29,575 bases of DNA. It comes from a virus. This document shows positions 14,701 through 24,000 of this stretch, one piece after another. Numbering within the stretch: the first letter of the stretch is position 1; every line of letters begins with the position of its first letter. Below the pieces are notes generated by a model. The model was given only the letters and a program-made list of their open reading frames with translations, had not been told where the DNA came from and did no database searches. Position numbers and translations under genes: made by a program. Where the stretch lies: positions 1-29,575 of the IMG/VR virus record IMGVR_UViG_3300022074_000264; one strand, given 5' to 3'.

Positions 14701-16473
14701 TATTTCAGTAAATTGAGCATTACCAAAATCAATAACTGGTCTTTGTATTACATCTCCATTAAATGTTTTTGCTGCACCAACAACACCAGGCCCAATAGAT
14801 GCTGAAGGGCCACCATATATCGATTTTACATCTTGCATACCAAAAGATGTTATAGCGGTTGCAACACGATTATTTGATACTCCATTTATTTCAAATGGTT
14901 CATTAGTTACAAACTCCCCACTTTTTTCATAAATTTGTAAAGATGTGCTATTAGAAACTGCAGAAACTAAGAATCCTGTAGCACCACTATACTTTCCTTT
15001 TATTTGAGTTGGTATTGAAAGTGTAACTGGTTCATTTAAAGTTACCTTAGAATATAACTGAATATCATAAAGTGATGTATCCCACTCATTAACAGAAGAG
15101 TTAGAAGCAGTATAAGATCCAGACTCTAAAGCAAAATCATAAACTCTAGCGACACCAATCTCTTCACCACCCACACTTATTTGATTGCTACCTTGTCTTT
15201 GATCTCTTAAACTAACGATAAATGTATTTCCAATTCCAATTTGAGGTGCACCGTATACGTTATTAAGTCTGACAGAATTTCCTGTTTTATATGCAACACC
15301 CTGATTTTCCAATCTTTTTGAAGTTCTTGGTTTAGGTGCGTCAATATATGTTGAACTAATTGTCTCAACCTCATATCCCTTAACAAATGCTTTACCTGGT
15401 GAGACCTGATATAACGCAAGGTCATCTGATGCTACAGTGCCACCTTGCGTAAATTGACCCTCTTGATATATTCCTCCGTTTTTAACTCCATCATTTAAAG
15501 AATCTTTCATAGAAACATCAAAACTCTTAACCATATAGTCACCAGACTCTGCGAATGTTCTACGAGCTAATTCATCTCTAATAAAACTATAGTTAGTATT
15601 CTTAACTTGAGATCTTAAAACACCATTATCAATAACTGCCAATTCAATAAAATTAGAGTCATTAAAATCATCTAGTGGTTTAGCAAATAAACTACATGAT
15701 ATTTTTAAACGATCTGCACCAGGTGCAGCATAGTTGTTAAATCCTTTTGAGTTGTCTGCTAATGTTTCATCCTCATCAGCATTGATTATATCTTCCTCTA
15801 TTCTTAAACCAATTCTAGCACTAGGAGTGTTTCCATACTGAGATAAAAGAATCGTTTCATCTTGAACAGTAACAAAATTACCTCTGATAAAATAAACACC
15901 ATTAGATATGGAAAAAGATGCAGCTGTAGATGTTGCATTGTTAGCGATGCATGATGCAAATGTCTCTCCTGAAGGTATAAAAGCATTATTTTGAGGGCCT
16001 GAAACAATATCACTATCTGCTATTAATAATTCCCCATCAGCAAAAACCTTAATACTATTATCCTCTACACCAGATGACATGTATGAAATATAGAGTGTTA
16101 AGTTACCATTCTCACTATTCTCAGACATGAGAACCTGTTTAATTATTGCTGTTACACCAGTTGTTGCACCAATTATTTTCCTATCAATTAACTGATCAAT
16201 ATAAAATTCTACAGGAACTCCTAAATGACTATTATTTAATTCTACAGCAAAATACTCAGAAGAATACGCAGTGTTACCTGGTATTACTTTTGCACCTTCT
16301 TTGAAAAAATGTTGACCAAATTTTTCAATTTGATTTTGTAATATAGATTGAAGACCTGTTAATTCTCTTGCTTGTACAGGATAACCAGGCTTGAAAAGAA
16401 CCTTATGATAATTATCATTCGGATCAAAATCGTCAAAATATGGTGAAACGTTAAGGTTGGTTTGCTGAGCCAT
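8749..16473 (-). CDS. DUF4815-type giant baseplate/tail structural protein
   Basis: A 2574-residue protein. Its first 65 or so residues (VSPYFDDFDPNDNYHKVLF, PGYPVQARELTGLQS, FGQHFFKEGAKVIPG) are typical of the DUF4815 proteins seen in T4-like marine phages. Further along are GATTG/TSGAVA modules in the first 1000 residues, a charged coiled-coil stretch near 1125-1165 (YRMQDIKELEERIKNLEYY), a Gln/Trp-rich part (FGLDPQTGMAPIQWNSW) near 1320, a Gly-Tyr beta repeat near 1965-2060, and a 'G-D-E-V-M-K-Y..TRG' module near 2180-2210. There is no T4 gp9, gp10, gp11, gp12 or wac gene between gp8 and gp13, so this protein occupies their place and may do part of their work in linking wedge and fibres; that is inference from position. 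The start 6 bases after gp8 and the stop overlapping the next start (TAATG) indicate one operon. Confidence 0.88.
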   Translation of the reverse strand: MAQQTNLNVSPYFDDFDPNDNYHKVLFKPGYPVQARELTGLQSILQNQIEKFGQHFFKEGAKVIPGNTAYSSEYFAVELNNSHLGVPVEFYIDQLIDRKIIGATTGVTAIIKQVLMSENSENGNLTLYISYMSSGVEDNSIKVFADGELLIADSDIVSGPQNNAFIPSGETFASCIANNATSTAASFSISNGVYFIRGNFVTVQDETILLSQYGNTPSARIGLRIEEDIINADEDETLADNSKGFNNYAAPGADRLKISCSLFAKPLDDFNDSNFIELAVIDNGVLRSQVKNTNYSFIRDELARRTFAESGDYMVKSFDVSMKDSLNDGVKNGGIYQEGQFTQGGTVASDDLALYQVSPGKAFVKGYEVETISSTYIDAPKPRTSKRLENQGVAYKTGNSVRLNNVYGAPQIGIGNTFIVSLRDQRQGSNQISVGGEEIGVARVYDFALESGSYTASNSSVNEWDTSLYDIQLYSKVTLNEPVTLSIPTQIKGKYSGATGFLVSAVSNSTSLQIYEKSGEFVTNEPFEINGVSNNRVATAITSFGMQDVKSIYGGPSASIGPGVVGAAKTFNGDVIQRPVIDFGNAQFTEIDDATGICTVTSESSLFPGSLKVGNILSFGGLGNNVPSFARITEVNTNDVKVTGVSTVTGVASGAIPTSSTQVSSLKLQTSPLERSTESKLYALMPKAFISDVDLTNSSLTIRKEFTVDVALNPNTGLGQLTSALAAGTNESFLPFDEERYVFMRSDGTTVALRDDMFTFTTGNTVLQIEGLGAATTGCTLIATLTKSKPSAKIKRLNRVNATVVNYSKESGSGIGATTLNDGLTFGNFPIGTRVQDERISLNEADIIGIHGVFESTDTSEASAPKMTLTSLNGPSGKTTDLVIGEQFTGQTSGAVAIVAESLTDSQITYITLNETAFEEGEVVIFKETTVQGLITTLDNPSRNISANYTFTNGQRSTFYDYGFITRRSNAKAPKKQLKIYFKNGFYETTDQGDITLKNSYDSFNYSKEIPMINGEYVTDTIDIRPKVSTYTVAENVRSPFEFKGRVFTSSGSSAANILASDETITVDFSHFVGRLDRIFLDKTGRFQIKYGDPSEKRERPTGVDDAIEIASIVLPPYLFSPKQASIDFLKYKRYRMQDIKELEERIKNLEYYTSLSMLETQTSNLFVADADGLNKFKSGFFVDNFTSLKPQETNGFKIKCSLDPSRNELRPQHYCTSIDLMPGPVEGVDAGTDRAFLAAEGTNIRKTEDIVTLDYTETEWLSQQFATRTESVTPFLVSFWQATVKLAPSTDTWTDTARLDAKIIQQEGNFAGVMAQAMQQFGLDPQTGMAPIQWNSWETNWSGQDFSERKVRRTESSTTTEEEIIKAGWINGGSGVNHSQDVTTTTTTTLEDTIRDTFRIDHQTRNGTRKVVTEQFDNESLGDKVVSRDVIMTMRSRNVEFRVTKCKPLTQLYGFFDGIAVTQYCTPKLTEITMQSGTFQVGETVIGKMPGSGVVAEGTDVPAIRFRVAQSNHRAGPYNAPTEVFQKNPYISQVGATGLETFLGTPGTVQLASASGGATNMPATYSATSTILNVDTKSMSDQAQGDFYGYINAGMELRGATSGATAVVSNRRLISDLGANLIGSFYIPNPNTGNHPRFETGTKTFTVIDNTTNDQENTDTFGEDNYTAAGTLETVQENIISTRNAIIQTKPTKEERSVRQLTGSTVMKTEAISSSENESRQDRWYDPLAQSFQVTESGGIFITSCDIYFQTKDDMDIPMTFQIRTMEGGTPTQKVLPFSEIIKAPDQINVSTNGTVATRFTFESPVYLEGDNTEYAICLASWSTKYKVFISRIGESDLLTDEFISQQPYLGSLFKSQNASTWEPSQWEDLKFVINKAVFETSGTFEIYNPILSEGNNQVAKLMPNSININSKKVRLGIGQSLGDTVLTLGNTINQLSFSDGDTDYSAASNASGDFVGSAGIGTGNMGIINAGLGYTPASGTFDFVGVGLTNITAGGDFMTADVRITDGVVAIATIRSSGSGFQQGDVLGIATIGNNNVGRNARLSIVSIGRTDELIVDNIQGDFALNGRLTYTHPITGLTTSLNTTVGASSTNARITTLEKITSVSDGLHFTVDHRNHGMHHEQNRVTVSDVESDVPPTKLSLPYGSSSTSTISVESTDNFTTYENVSVGATNPGLLQIGDEVMKYTGASGGSITGITRGNNAKGYIKGTPVRKYELGGVSLARINRTHLLSEVTDTDPAPITFDSYTVKVSTGSLTAAQTGLPFTVPDRTSNSSANSNPKLFFNDTKSAGGYDAHATQNIPFQIISPNIANMTVPGTTISAAMKSISAASLNDGGGQGIDVPFLDKGSETVTLNKSNYLNSPRMVASRINETSNTVTQNAPGDRSLNMTLTLETSNPNISPVVDLQRMSAVLVSNRVDAPITNYKQDPRVNTLLDDPTSCQYVSRENTLANSASSIKILLDAHINEYSDIRAYYAISASPNFDPIFEPFPGYKNLNDQGQVISSAESDGLPDRFIPKSDAAGFKSSELTFREYEFNMEDLPPFKYYRVKFVLTSSNQTYVPRVSDLRVITLA

Positions 16474-16479
16474 AGTTAA

Positions 16480-18048
16480 TTAGAACTGTAATATTATTTT
16501 GACATCTTCTTTTTGATTGGAAGATCGTGTAATTGATGGTCTGTGATCAACATAAATCATATTTCCAGAATATTTGTCAATTTCTGGATTAGAAACTCCC
16601 TTAGTAAATGTTTGACCAAGGTAGTAGGTTCTATTATTTATCGAGGTAGAAAGACCTGTAAATGTAGTGCTAATTGATAAATTAGAACTACCACCAACAA
16701 TTGTTACATTACCACCAGAACTTGGATCAGCAGTAAATCTTGTTGTGTTATAACCATAAATCGCTGCAGTCGCTGTTTGTGCAGTTGAAACGGAACCAGT
16801 CGCAGTCACAAAACCAGCGATAGTTCTATCTTGCCAATACTTTAAAACACCTGTTGTTTGATCATATGCAATAACTTTTCCATAGGCAGTAACACCTGTT
16901 CCAACAGTTTGAGATATCAAACTATCTGCAGTAAATGTAACAGAACTATATCCAGTTCCTGACAATCTTAATCCATAAGCAGCACTTGCTTTATCTAATG
17001 TAAGTAACTGGTCAGAACCGAATGATTTAGGATTTTCTATAATACCTATTCTAGCAATCTGGTTTCCTGTTATAAAGTCTGGGTTTTCAGCATCATTTTC
17101 AATTCTTGCATAAAGTAAAGCATTAGTTGCACCCAACTCTCTATAGATATCTGAACCATGACCACCAGGTGGTGGAATGATAACATCAAGAGTTGGTGGA
17201 GATGTAGGTGTTGGAACTGATCCAGCAGCTAAATCAACGTTACCGTAAGTATATCCGAATCCTTCATTAGATATCGTGACACTCTCTATTTGAGCGTCAT
17301 TGTTAACAACAACTGTGCACTCTGCGTTAAATCCATCACCTTTAATTGGAACTCTAGTATAAGTTTGGTTAGCAGTTCCTATACCAGTTCCTCTATTCTT
17401 AACTACAACAATTTTAATTCCACCATCCACAGCATTATTTTTTATAGATGCATCTGCAGCATTATCTCCCCAATTTAAAGGAACTGGCATAAAATCAGTT
17501 GAATCAAATTTAACTAAGTCTGCTGGTTTGATGCTATACAAATACTTCCAAATATATCCGTCACCAGATGTACCTGCACTTCTTGGTTCTAAATCGGTAA
17601 ATGTTGGCTCGTCTAGAGATGGTTTACCATCAGGTGTTTCTGGTGTTGTTCCATTCTGTAAGCAAATATAAACCCTAAAGTCACTATTAACAACAAAGAA
17701 GTTTGCAGTATATAATGATGTTCCACCAGAGTTTGGTGGTGCATTAGAGATACTGTAGTCATGTCTATAATAATCATATGTTGTTCCAGAACTCCAGTTT
17801 AACTTTGGAACAATTTGTTTTACATCAGCAGAGGTTATTCTCTTAACAGCAAGCATAGTATCATAATAATCATTCATATTATTGAAACTATCAATAGGTG
17901 CTGGAGGAGCAGAATCCCATGTTGATACAATACTTGTGGGATTTGGTAAACCAACAAAAGCATAGTAAGAGTTAGTCGAAGTGGATACACCAGCAACGAA
18001 ATTCTTTGCATTTAATATTCTTATTTGATCCGTTATGATTGCCGACAT
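16480..18048 (-). CDS. 8: Baseplate wedge protein gp8
   Basis: A homologue of T4 gp8, a dimeric baseplate wedge subunit. The N-terminal half keeps the family pattern: 'MNDYYDTMLAVKRI' corresponds to T4 'VTDMWTHMMGTVKVL', followed by 'VPKLNW' and 'GDGYIWKYLYSI' (T4 'GDGYVWEYLFEI'). The C-terminus 'YVDHRPSI' then 'EDVKIILQF' matches T4 'YMENRPPI' and 'EEINILFTF'. The protein is 522 residues against 334 in T4. Extra sequence in the middle includes a Gly-Tyr beta repeat (GFGYTYGNVDL, near residue 265), a type also found in other proteins here. The ATG at 18048 follows the giant gene by 28 bases, with no clear Shine-Dalgarno. The next gene starts 6 bases after the stop, so the two are probably co-transcribed. 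Confidence 0.93.
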   Translation of the reverse strand: MSAIITDQIRILNAKNFVAGVSTSTNSYYAFVGLPNPTSIVSTWDSAPPAPIDSFNNMNDYYDTMLAVKRITSADVKQIVPKLNWSSGTTYDYYRHDYSISNAPPNSGGTSLYTANFFVVNSDFRVYICLQNGTTPETPDGKPSLDEPTFTDLEPRSAGTSGDGYIWKYLYSIKPADLVKFDSTDFMPVPLNWGDNAADASIKNNAVDGGIKIVVVKNRGTGIGTANQTYTRVPIKGDGFNAECTVVVNNDAQIESVTISNEGFGYTYGNVDLAAGSVPTPTSPPTLDVIIPPPGGHGSDIYRELGATNALLYARIENDAENPDFITGNQIARIGIIENPKSFGSDQLLTLDKASAAYGLRLSGTGYSSVTFTADSLISQTVGTGVTAYGKVIAYDQTTGVLKYWQDRTIAGFVTATGSVSTAQTATAAIYGYNTTRFTADPSSGGNVTIVGGSSNLSISTTFTGLSTSINNRTYYLGQTFTKGVSNPEIDKYSGNMIYVDHRPSITRSSNQKEDVKIILQF

Positions 18049-18069
18049 GAACTTGTGTTACACTTTTTT

Positions 18070-18077
18070 TATTTATT
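18070..18077 (-). promoter_or_regulatory. T4-type late promoter candidate upstream of gp8
   Basis: The minus strand reads AATAAATA, one mismatch from the T4 late consensus TATAAATA and a match to the looser NATAAATA used by T4-like marine phages. It begins inside the stop codon of the giant gene (18079-18077) and lies about 21 bases before the gp8 ATG. A run of seven A follows. In an AT-rich genome a single such match is weak evidence; support comes from its place in one of the few gaps and from three similar sites in this window. Confidence 0.5.
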
Positions 18078-21000
18078 TAGACGACATAATTCTCAGATTT
18101 AAGAGCCGCCTTTCTCTTAACCTGTGGGCCAGTCTTGATACCAGTGATACCATTAGTGGTGTTTATGGTGTAGGCCTGTGCTATTTGTCTATCTGTTAGT
18201 TGTAATCGACCCCAACTATAGTCACCTATGAATGATGTTGATAGACCTTGATTTAATGTAGAATAACCAACAGTGTTCTCTAATCCGTTCCAATCTAAAA
18301 CTCTACAGAATACTCTTGTTAATGATTCTGCTTGATCAGAACCAAATCCAACAGTTGTAACTCCAACGTGATGAGACACCTCAAAGATATTATCTAATGC
18401 AGTTGTTCCAACACCAACATAACGACCAGCTCTATCTAGTGAAGTAACTCCAGAACCAATATTAGAACCACTAACTGTAAAGAAGAATCCAGTTGTCAAT
18501 CCACTGACTGAAATTGGATCAGGGCTAGTTACATTCTCATCTCTTAATGGAGAACTTTTTGGAATATACAAGTCAAATACAACAGCAGTTCCAATACCAA
18601 TTCCTACACCATTTGCTCTAGAGATATTTGAGCATATACCAACTCCAGTAACAATACCAAAGTCTCCTTGATATAAATCAATGGTATTTTCTTCCCTAAC
18701 ATATGTAGGTGGAGAAATTAGAACAACAGGAGGTTTAGCAGATGTATAACCTATTCCAGAATTAACTCCTACCGTAATTGCATTTACAACTCCGTTACTT
18801 ATTGTAGCAGTCGCTATTGCTATGGTTGTACTTCCAATACCAGCAAACCCAGTATTACCGACACTTACAGGTTGTTGTATTTTAACTGTAGGTGCAGCAG
18901 TATAACCCTCTCCACCATCAGATATTTCAATACTTGAGATTGTTCCAGCGATAGAGACGACAGCCGTTGCAGCAGCACCTGCAAGGAATTCATACTCATG
19001 ACTTGCGTTAACAATCTGAATATCCTTTTGGAAATCTCTGTTTACTGGGTTTTCATTTTCTGGATTAAAGAATGGTTTACAGTTATCAATGAATATAGAT
19101 GTTGAACCAACACCAACAGATTGTATTAGATACGCTGTTGGGAATAAGTTAGGTTCATATAATGGTCTGTCTTTACGAACTATTCTTCCATCAATATACT
19201 TATCTTCAAGTTGTCTATACCATTTAACAGGCCTCGTCTCTGTTTCAGAATCACCTAAACCTCTTCCATAGTATTGGTTAGTATCAACTTGACTTGATGA
19301 TACAATCTCAGACACAGTTCTTGGAAATTCTACGAACGTTCTTGTATTGTAAGCGGGATCAAATCCTATTTGTAAGTCATCACCAACTTTAACAGTTTCT
19401 ACAATGTCTCTATCCTTCACATCCTCACCACCAGTTCCTCTATAGAAGAACATTCTCATAACATCACCAGAGTTTGGTGCTTCGGTCATTGTTATTGATC
19501 CACCACCATCAAATATATAACCCTCACCAGGAACTTGTAAAACATCATTTATAGTAAGAATGATGGTATCCCTTACAACAATATTTGATCCAGTTCTTGC
19601 CTGTATAGCAAATGCTTCACCAGCAACTGTAAGTGGGAATACCTTTCTAGTTCCATCAAATAAATTTGAGAAATCATCAATCGCTTGAAGTTCTCCCATA
19701 CTCCACATATTAAATTCATCATGATGAACTCTATCTAAAGTTAACTTAAATGGTTTAAGTAAATGTGCATCTATTGGAACTGCATATGATTCACCAGGTG
19801 CACTAGCAAATGTAGGAACTGTTAAAACTTGAGCATTCTTATATCCAAATCCAGTATTCGTTATCTCAAAGTCAATAACACGACCACCTGTGGTTGCTAC
19901 ACCAACTGTGATGTTTGCTCTTGCTTGTGATCCACCAACACCTGGTGTTGAATCATTATCATACCAAAGAGGGATATCTTGATATGGTAATGGTGCATCA
20001 ATTATTGCAGTAAATGTTGATTGGCCAGTTCCAACAGATGATGGGTTTTGAGTTCCAATACCTGGTATTGGATTAGTATTTGTAACAGCGATACTTACAA
20101 CACGACCATTTGTAACTGCTGCAGTTCCAATATTTTGAATAGTTGGAGTTCCTCCAGAGGTTGTTACTGCAATAGCAACATTAACAACAGTCGCAATTCC
20201 AACACCACCAATCGAAGTGACTGATCCCAGACCAGCATAGCCTGGAGATACTCTGTAACCAGAACCGCTATTACCAATACTGACTGCAGTGGCAACACCA
20301 ATGTTATTGAAATGTATTGTAGCACCAGCAGACACTAATGGTTGATATCCTAATCCCTCACTTGATGCTACAGAAACTATAATACCACCAACTGGAACTG
20401 AAGCATTATTAACATCATTAGCAATAGACGATGCAGTTCCTGTGAATGTTATCGATGTGATTCCAGAAACTTCAGATAATGCATAGTCATTCAAAGCACC
20501 AGCACCCTGTAATATTCCATTTACCATTACAATGCCAAGGTTTGTTGCAATACCAGTTACATTTGACTTATTAACTTTGAGAGTAAATTCTTTGGTTTGA
20601 CCATCAAACTGTTGAGATATATCATCAATGTTATAATTTGCAGCATATGCTTTTGTAGATCCACCCTTAATACCAGATCTATTAAATATTCTTCCACTGA
20701 AACTTGATGTAGTTGTAATACCAACAAAATCTCTTTCATTTGGTGGTGATGTTGATACACCTATTTTTGGTCTGTTACCAATAGGTGCAGCAGCAAAATT
20801 AAGTGTGCTATCTACAATATTATAATTACCAGACATTTTCTCAACAATATCATGATTCGAGTGTGCGATAAGATCTGTTCCCATCCAATTTCGATGAACT
20901 CTAATTGCACTAGTAATACCAGCATTATTAACTGCTATTATCTTCATCATCTCATGAGTAGTGGCAGAGCCAACTCTAATAACATCTCCACTAAAGAATG

Positions 21001-24000
21001 ACGTTATTCCAGAAGTAAACATAATAGTTTCACTTCTGGGGAAGTCTGCACCCAGTGATGTGGTAACTCCAGTTCCCACAATAGGGCTCTGAATTATGTT
21101 GTCAATTGATATTAATGCTCTTGTATTTTGATTTTTACTTATAAAACTATGAGATGTTCCAACACCAACCGAGGAAAGTTCTAGTGGAACTGTAATTGAC
21201 TTAAGTGCATTTTCTGCTGTTGATGCTAATTTAACCACACTATCACTAACCTTAATGATAAAGACAGATGAAGGAACATAAGTTACGTTTGCAGGAGAAG
21301 TTGATGGTGTATCTGCAATTCCTATAGAATCACCTGTGCTTCCAATACCTGTGGTTGTGCATCCAACTATTGGTTGTGCAATAGCATACTCGACTTCTTC
21401 ACCACTTACAAAGAAGTGATTAGGAATAGTAATTTGATTGTTTGTGAGATCAACTATATCACTATCAGATCCATCAAAATCAACTTTAAATATTTCATTG
21501 TCATTTACATCTAATATTGGGAATTTAGTTCTAGCACCAAAGAAAGTTCCTTCATATACATCAAATTTAGTTTGAATGGTCGCTGCATTTAAATCAACAC
21601 TTGTTGGAGCACTAGAAGTTTCAGTTACTTTAAGAGCATGTATAACTGTTTTAACTTCAACTGGTATATTTGCATTTGGAACAAACTTTATTTCAGTATC
21701 ACAATCACCGTGGCCACCTTTTTCACCAGATATAGTTCCAATACCAGTTGTTGCACCAGCACCAGTTACAATATTTCCATACTCCGTCATGAATACACGA
21801 TTATCATCATCAACCATCATCAATTCAGCAAACTCATATGTATCGTTTAAAGTATCTTTGATTTGAACAATAGCATACGCACCATCAAACTCTTGAGTAT
21901 AACTACCAACACCCACAGGCTCTGGTGCAGCACTTGCTGGAATTGTTGTAGATTTTGCTATCAATGAAGCATTCTTTAACGGTAAAGTTCCCACACCAGT
22001 AAATGATTCTGATGATATTCCTATAGTAACAGTATTAACAAATGCCGTTACAATACCAGCGTTTGGTGTAAATCCTATCTGAACTGCAGCAGTCGTTCCA
22101 AGACCGACTATATGTGGTCTGAATGTTCCTAATGGTTCTGCAGCGAGATTATCTCTTCTATTATGAATTGTTAACTGACCATACTGTTCAAACGCTACAG
22201 TAGATCCTAAACCTACAGCACTTTGATGCATTACTAGACTTAGCTCATTATATTCTACAGTTCCTTCACTTGTTGCAATCGAAACAATAACTTTAGCAGA
22301 TCTTGGATTAAATAATTGATATTGAGCAGTATCGGAAGCACTATAATTGATAGATCCTGAAGTAAGTGCAATTCCTGTTGTAGATGCTGTTCCTACAGTC
22401 GCTATGATAAACTCACCACCACCATGAGCAGATCCACCTAATGTTGTGGCAGCACCAATATGAACAAGTGCTCCAACTGGATTTGATGATGCTCCTATAG
22501 CAGTTGAAGTACCTACAGTTAGAGAAGTTGATAAACCAAGTTCATTAAGGTTGTATGAAAGTGTTGATACATTATAATTGTTAAATTCACTCTTGGTTGG
22601 GAAGAATCTAAGAACTGCCTCACTACCATCAACAGTAGAATCCATTGAACCAAGATCTTTTACAGTATCTACTTGACCATACTGATTAATCATTGATTGG
22701 CCACTAAGAGGATCAAATAAAGCATTGACCATCATTAATTGCCTTTCACCCTCAAATAATCTATCTTTTACATATACAATAAATCTATTTTCTTTATTTC
22801 CTGAAATGTCATATCTACCTATTTCAGAAAAAGGTGTATTTCTTGGTTGATCTTGGAAATCTTGACTAATATTCTTAATCTTAATAACTCTATTACCAAC
22901 AGACTCAGCATAATCAATTAGAATACGATTCTGGAAGTTAATCTGATCAGAAAGATTACCAGCAGCAGGAGCTCTTGATTTTAAATTTTCTGTAACTAGA
23001 TCAAAATTGTCAACTTCATGTAAACTCTCAAATCCTTGTATATCAATAACTTGAGTTACTGTTCCAGCAATACCCACTACCATCGATGCCTTTTGAGCAA
23101 CTGGTAAATTTGATTCTACTTGAAGATTACTAAATTTTTGGAAACCTGCAGTATGGTTTAAGGTATTGACAACATCTTTCCATTTATCAAAGAAAACTCT
23201 AGATTTAATCGCATACGCAAATCTTTGATAATATTCATTCTCATGAGTTACCTGTAGAACATTACTTAAGAATCCAGTTTCATATTCCCAACCATTATTG
23301 ACCATTGAGAAATAATCTAAAGCAAAATTGGTATCAAACGTAAGAACTATCTCAGATACAGTTCCTTTTGCACCTGTTTCTGCAGATTCAATTAATTTAC
23401 CAACCTCAAAGTCACTGGCTGCTTCAACAGTCAACCACTGACTTTCTTCATCATAATCAAAAGCAAGACCAGATACGGGGCCAACACTTGTTTCTGACGT
23501 TAGAGTTTCATTAGCATTAAATGTGTTAGGTTGTAATTCAACGGAGAATTGTGGAAAATCTCTTTCTTTTACTAATATGGCAGATGATAATGTGGCATTG
23601 AAATTACCAGGTACTTCACCAGATGGAAGATTTCCACCTAAACTATAAGTTACAATACCAACGTTACCTAAGTTTTGGTGAACTTGCGTTACCTCAAATG
23701 TGCGGAACTGATATGCCTCTGAGTTATATCCAAATCCTGTAGATCCAACACCAACACTAGAATTTTCAACAAATAAATTATCTCCAACTTCTATTGGAAA
23801 TTCATTAGCAAAACTGTATGCAACTTTTAACGTTGCTGCAACAGTATCTGTAGATGAATCATAAACAAGATTTGTTACTCTAATTCCATTAGGATTATTA
23901 ACAGGAACTATGATAGGAGTTATATTTGTTAAACCAAAAGTGTTTTCAATAATATCAACATATCCCTCTCTATCTGGAGTTGAAAGATTATATCTTAAAT

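Noticed and set aside
15207-16013. Short minus-strand frames inside the DUF4815 gene
   Set aside because: They overlap the 2574-residue gene completely in another frame and have Leu/His/Gln-rich, non-protein-like composition.
18055-18063. GTGTTACAC palindrome before gp8
   Set aside because: Only four pairs in a 28-base gap with no conservation evidence; not supportable as an operator.
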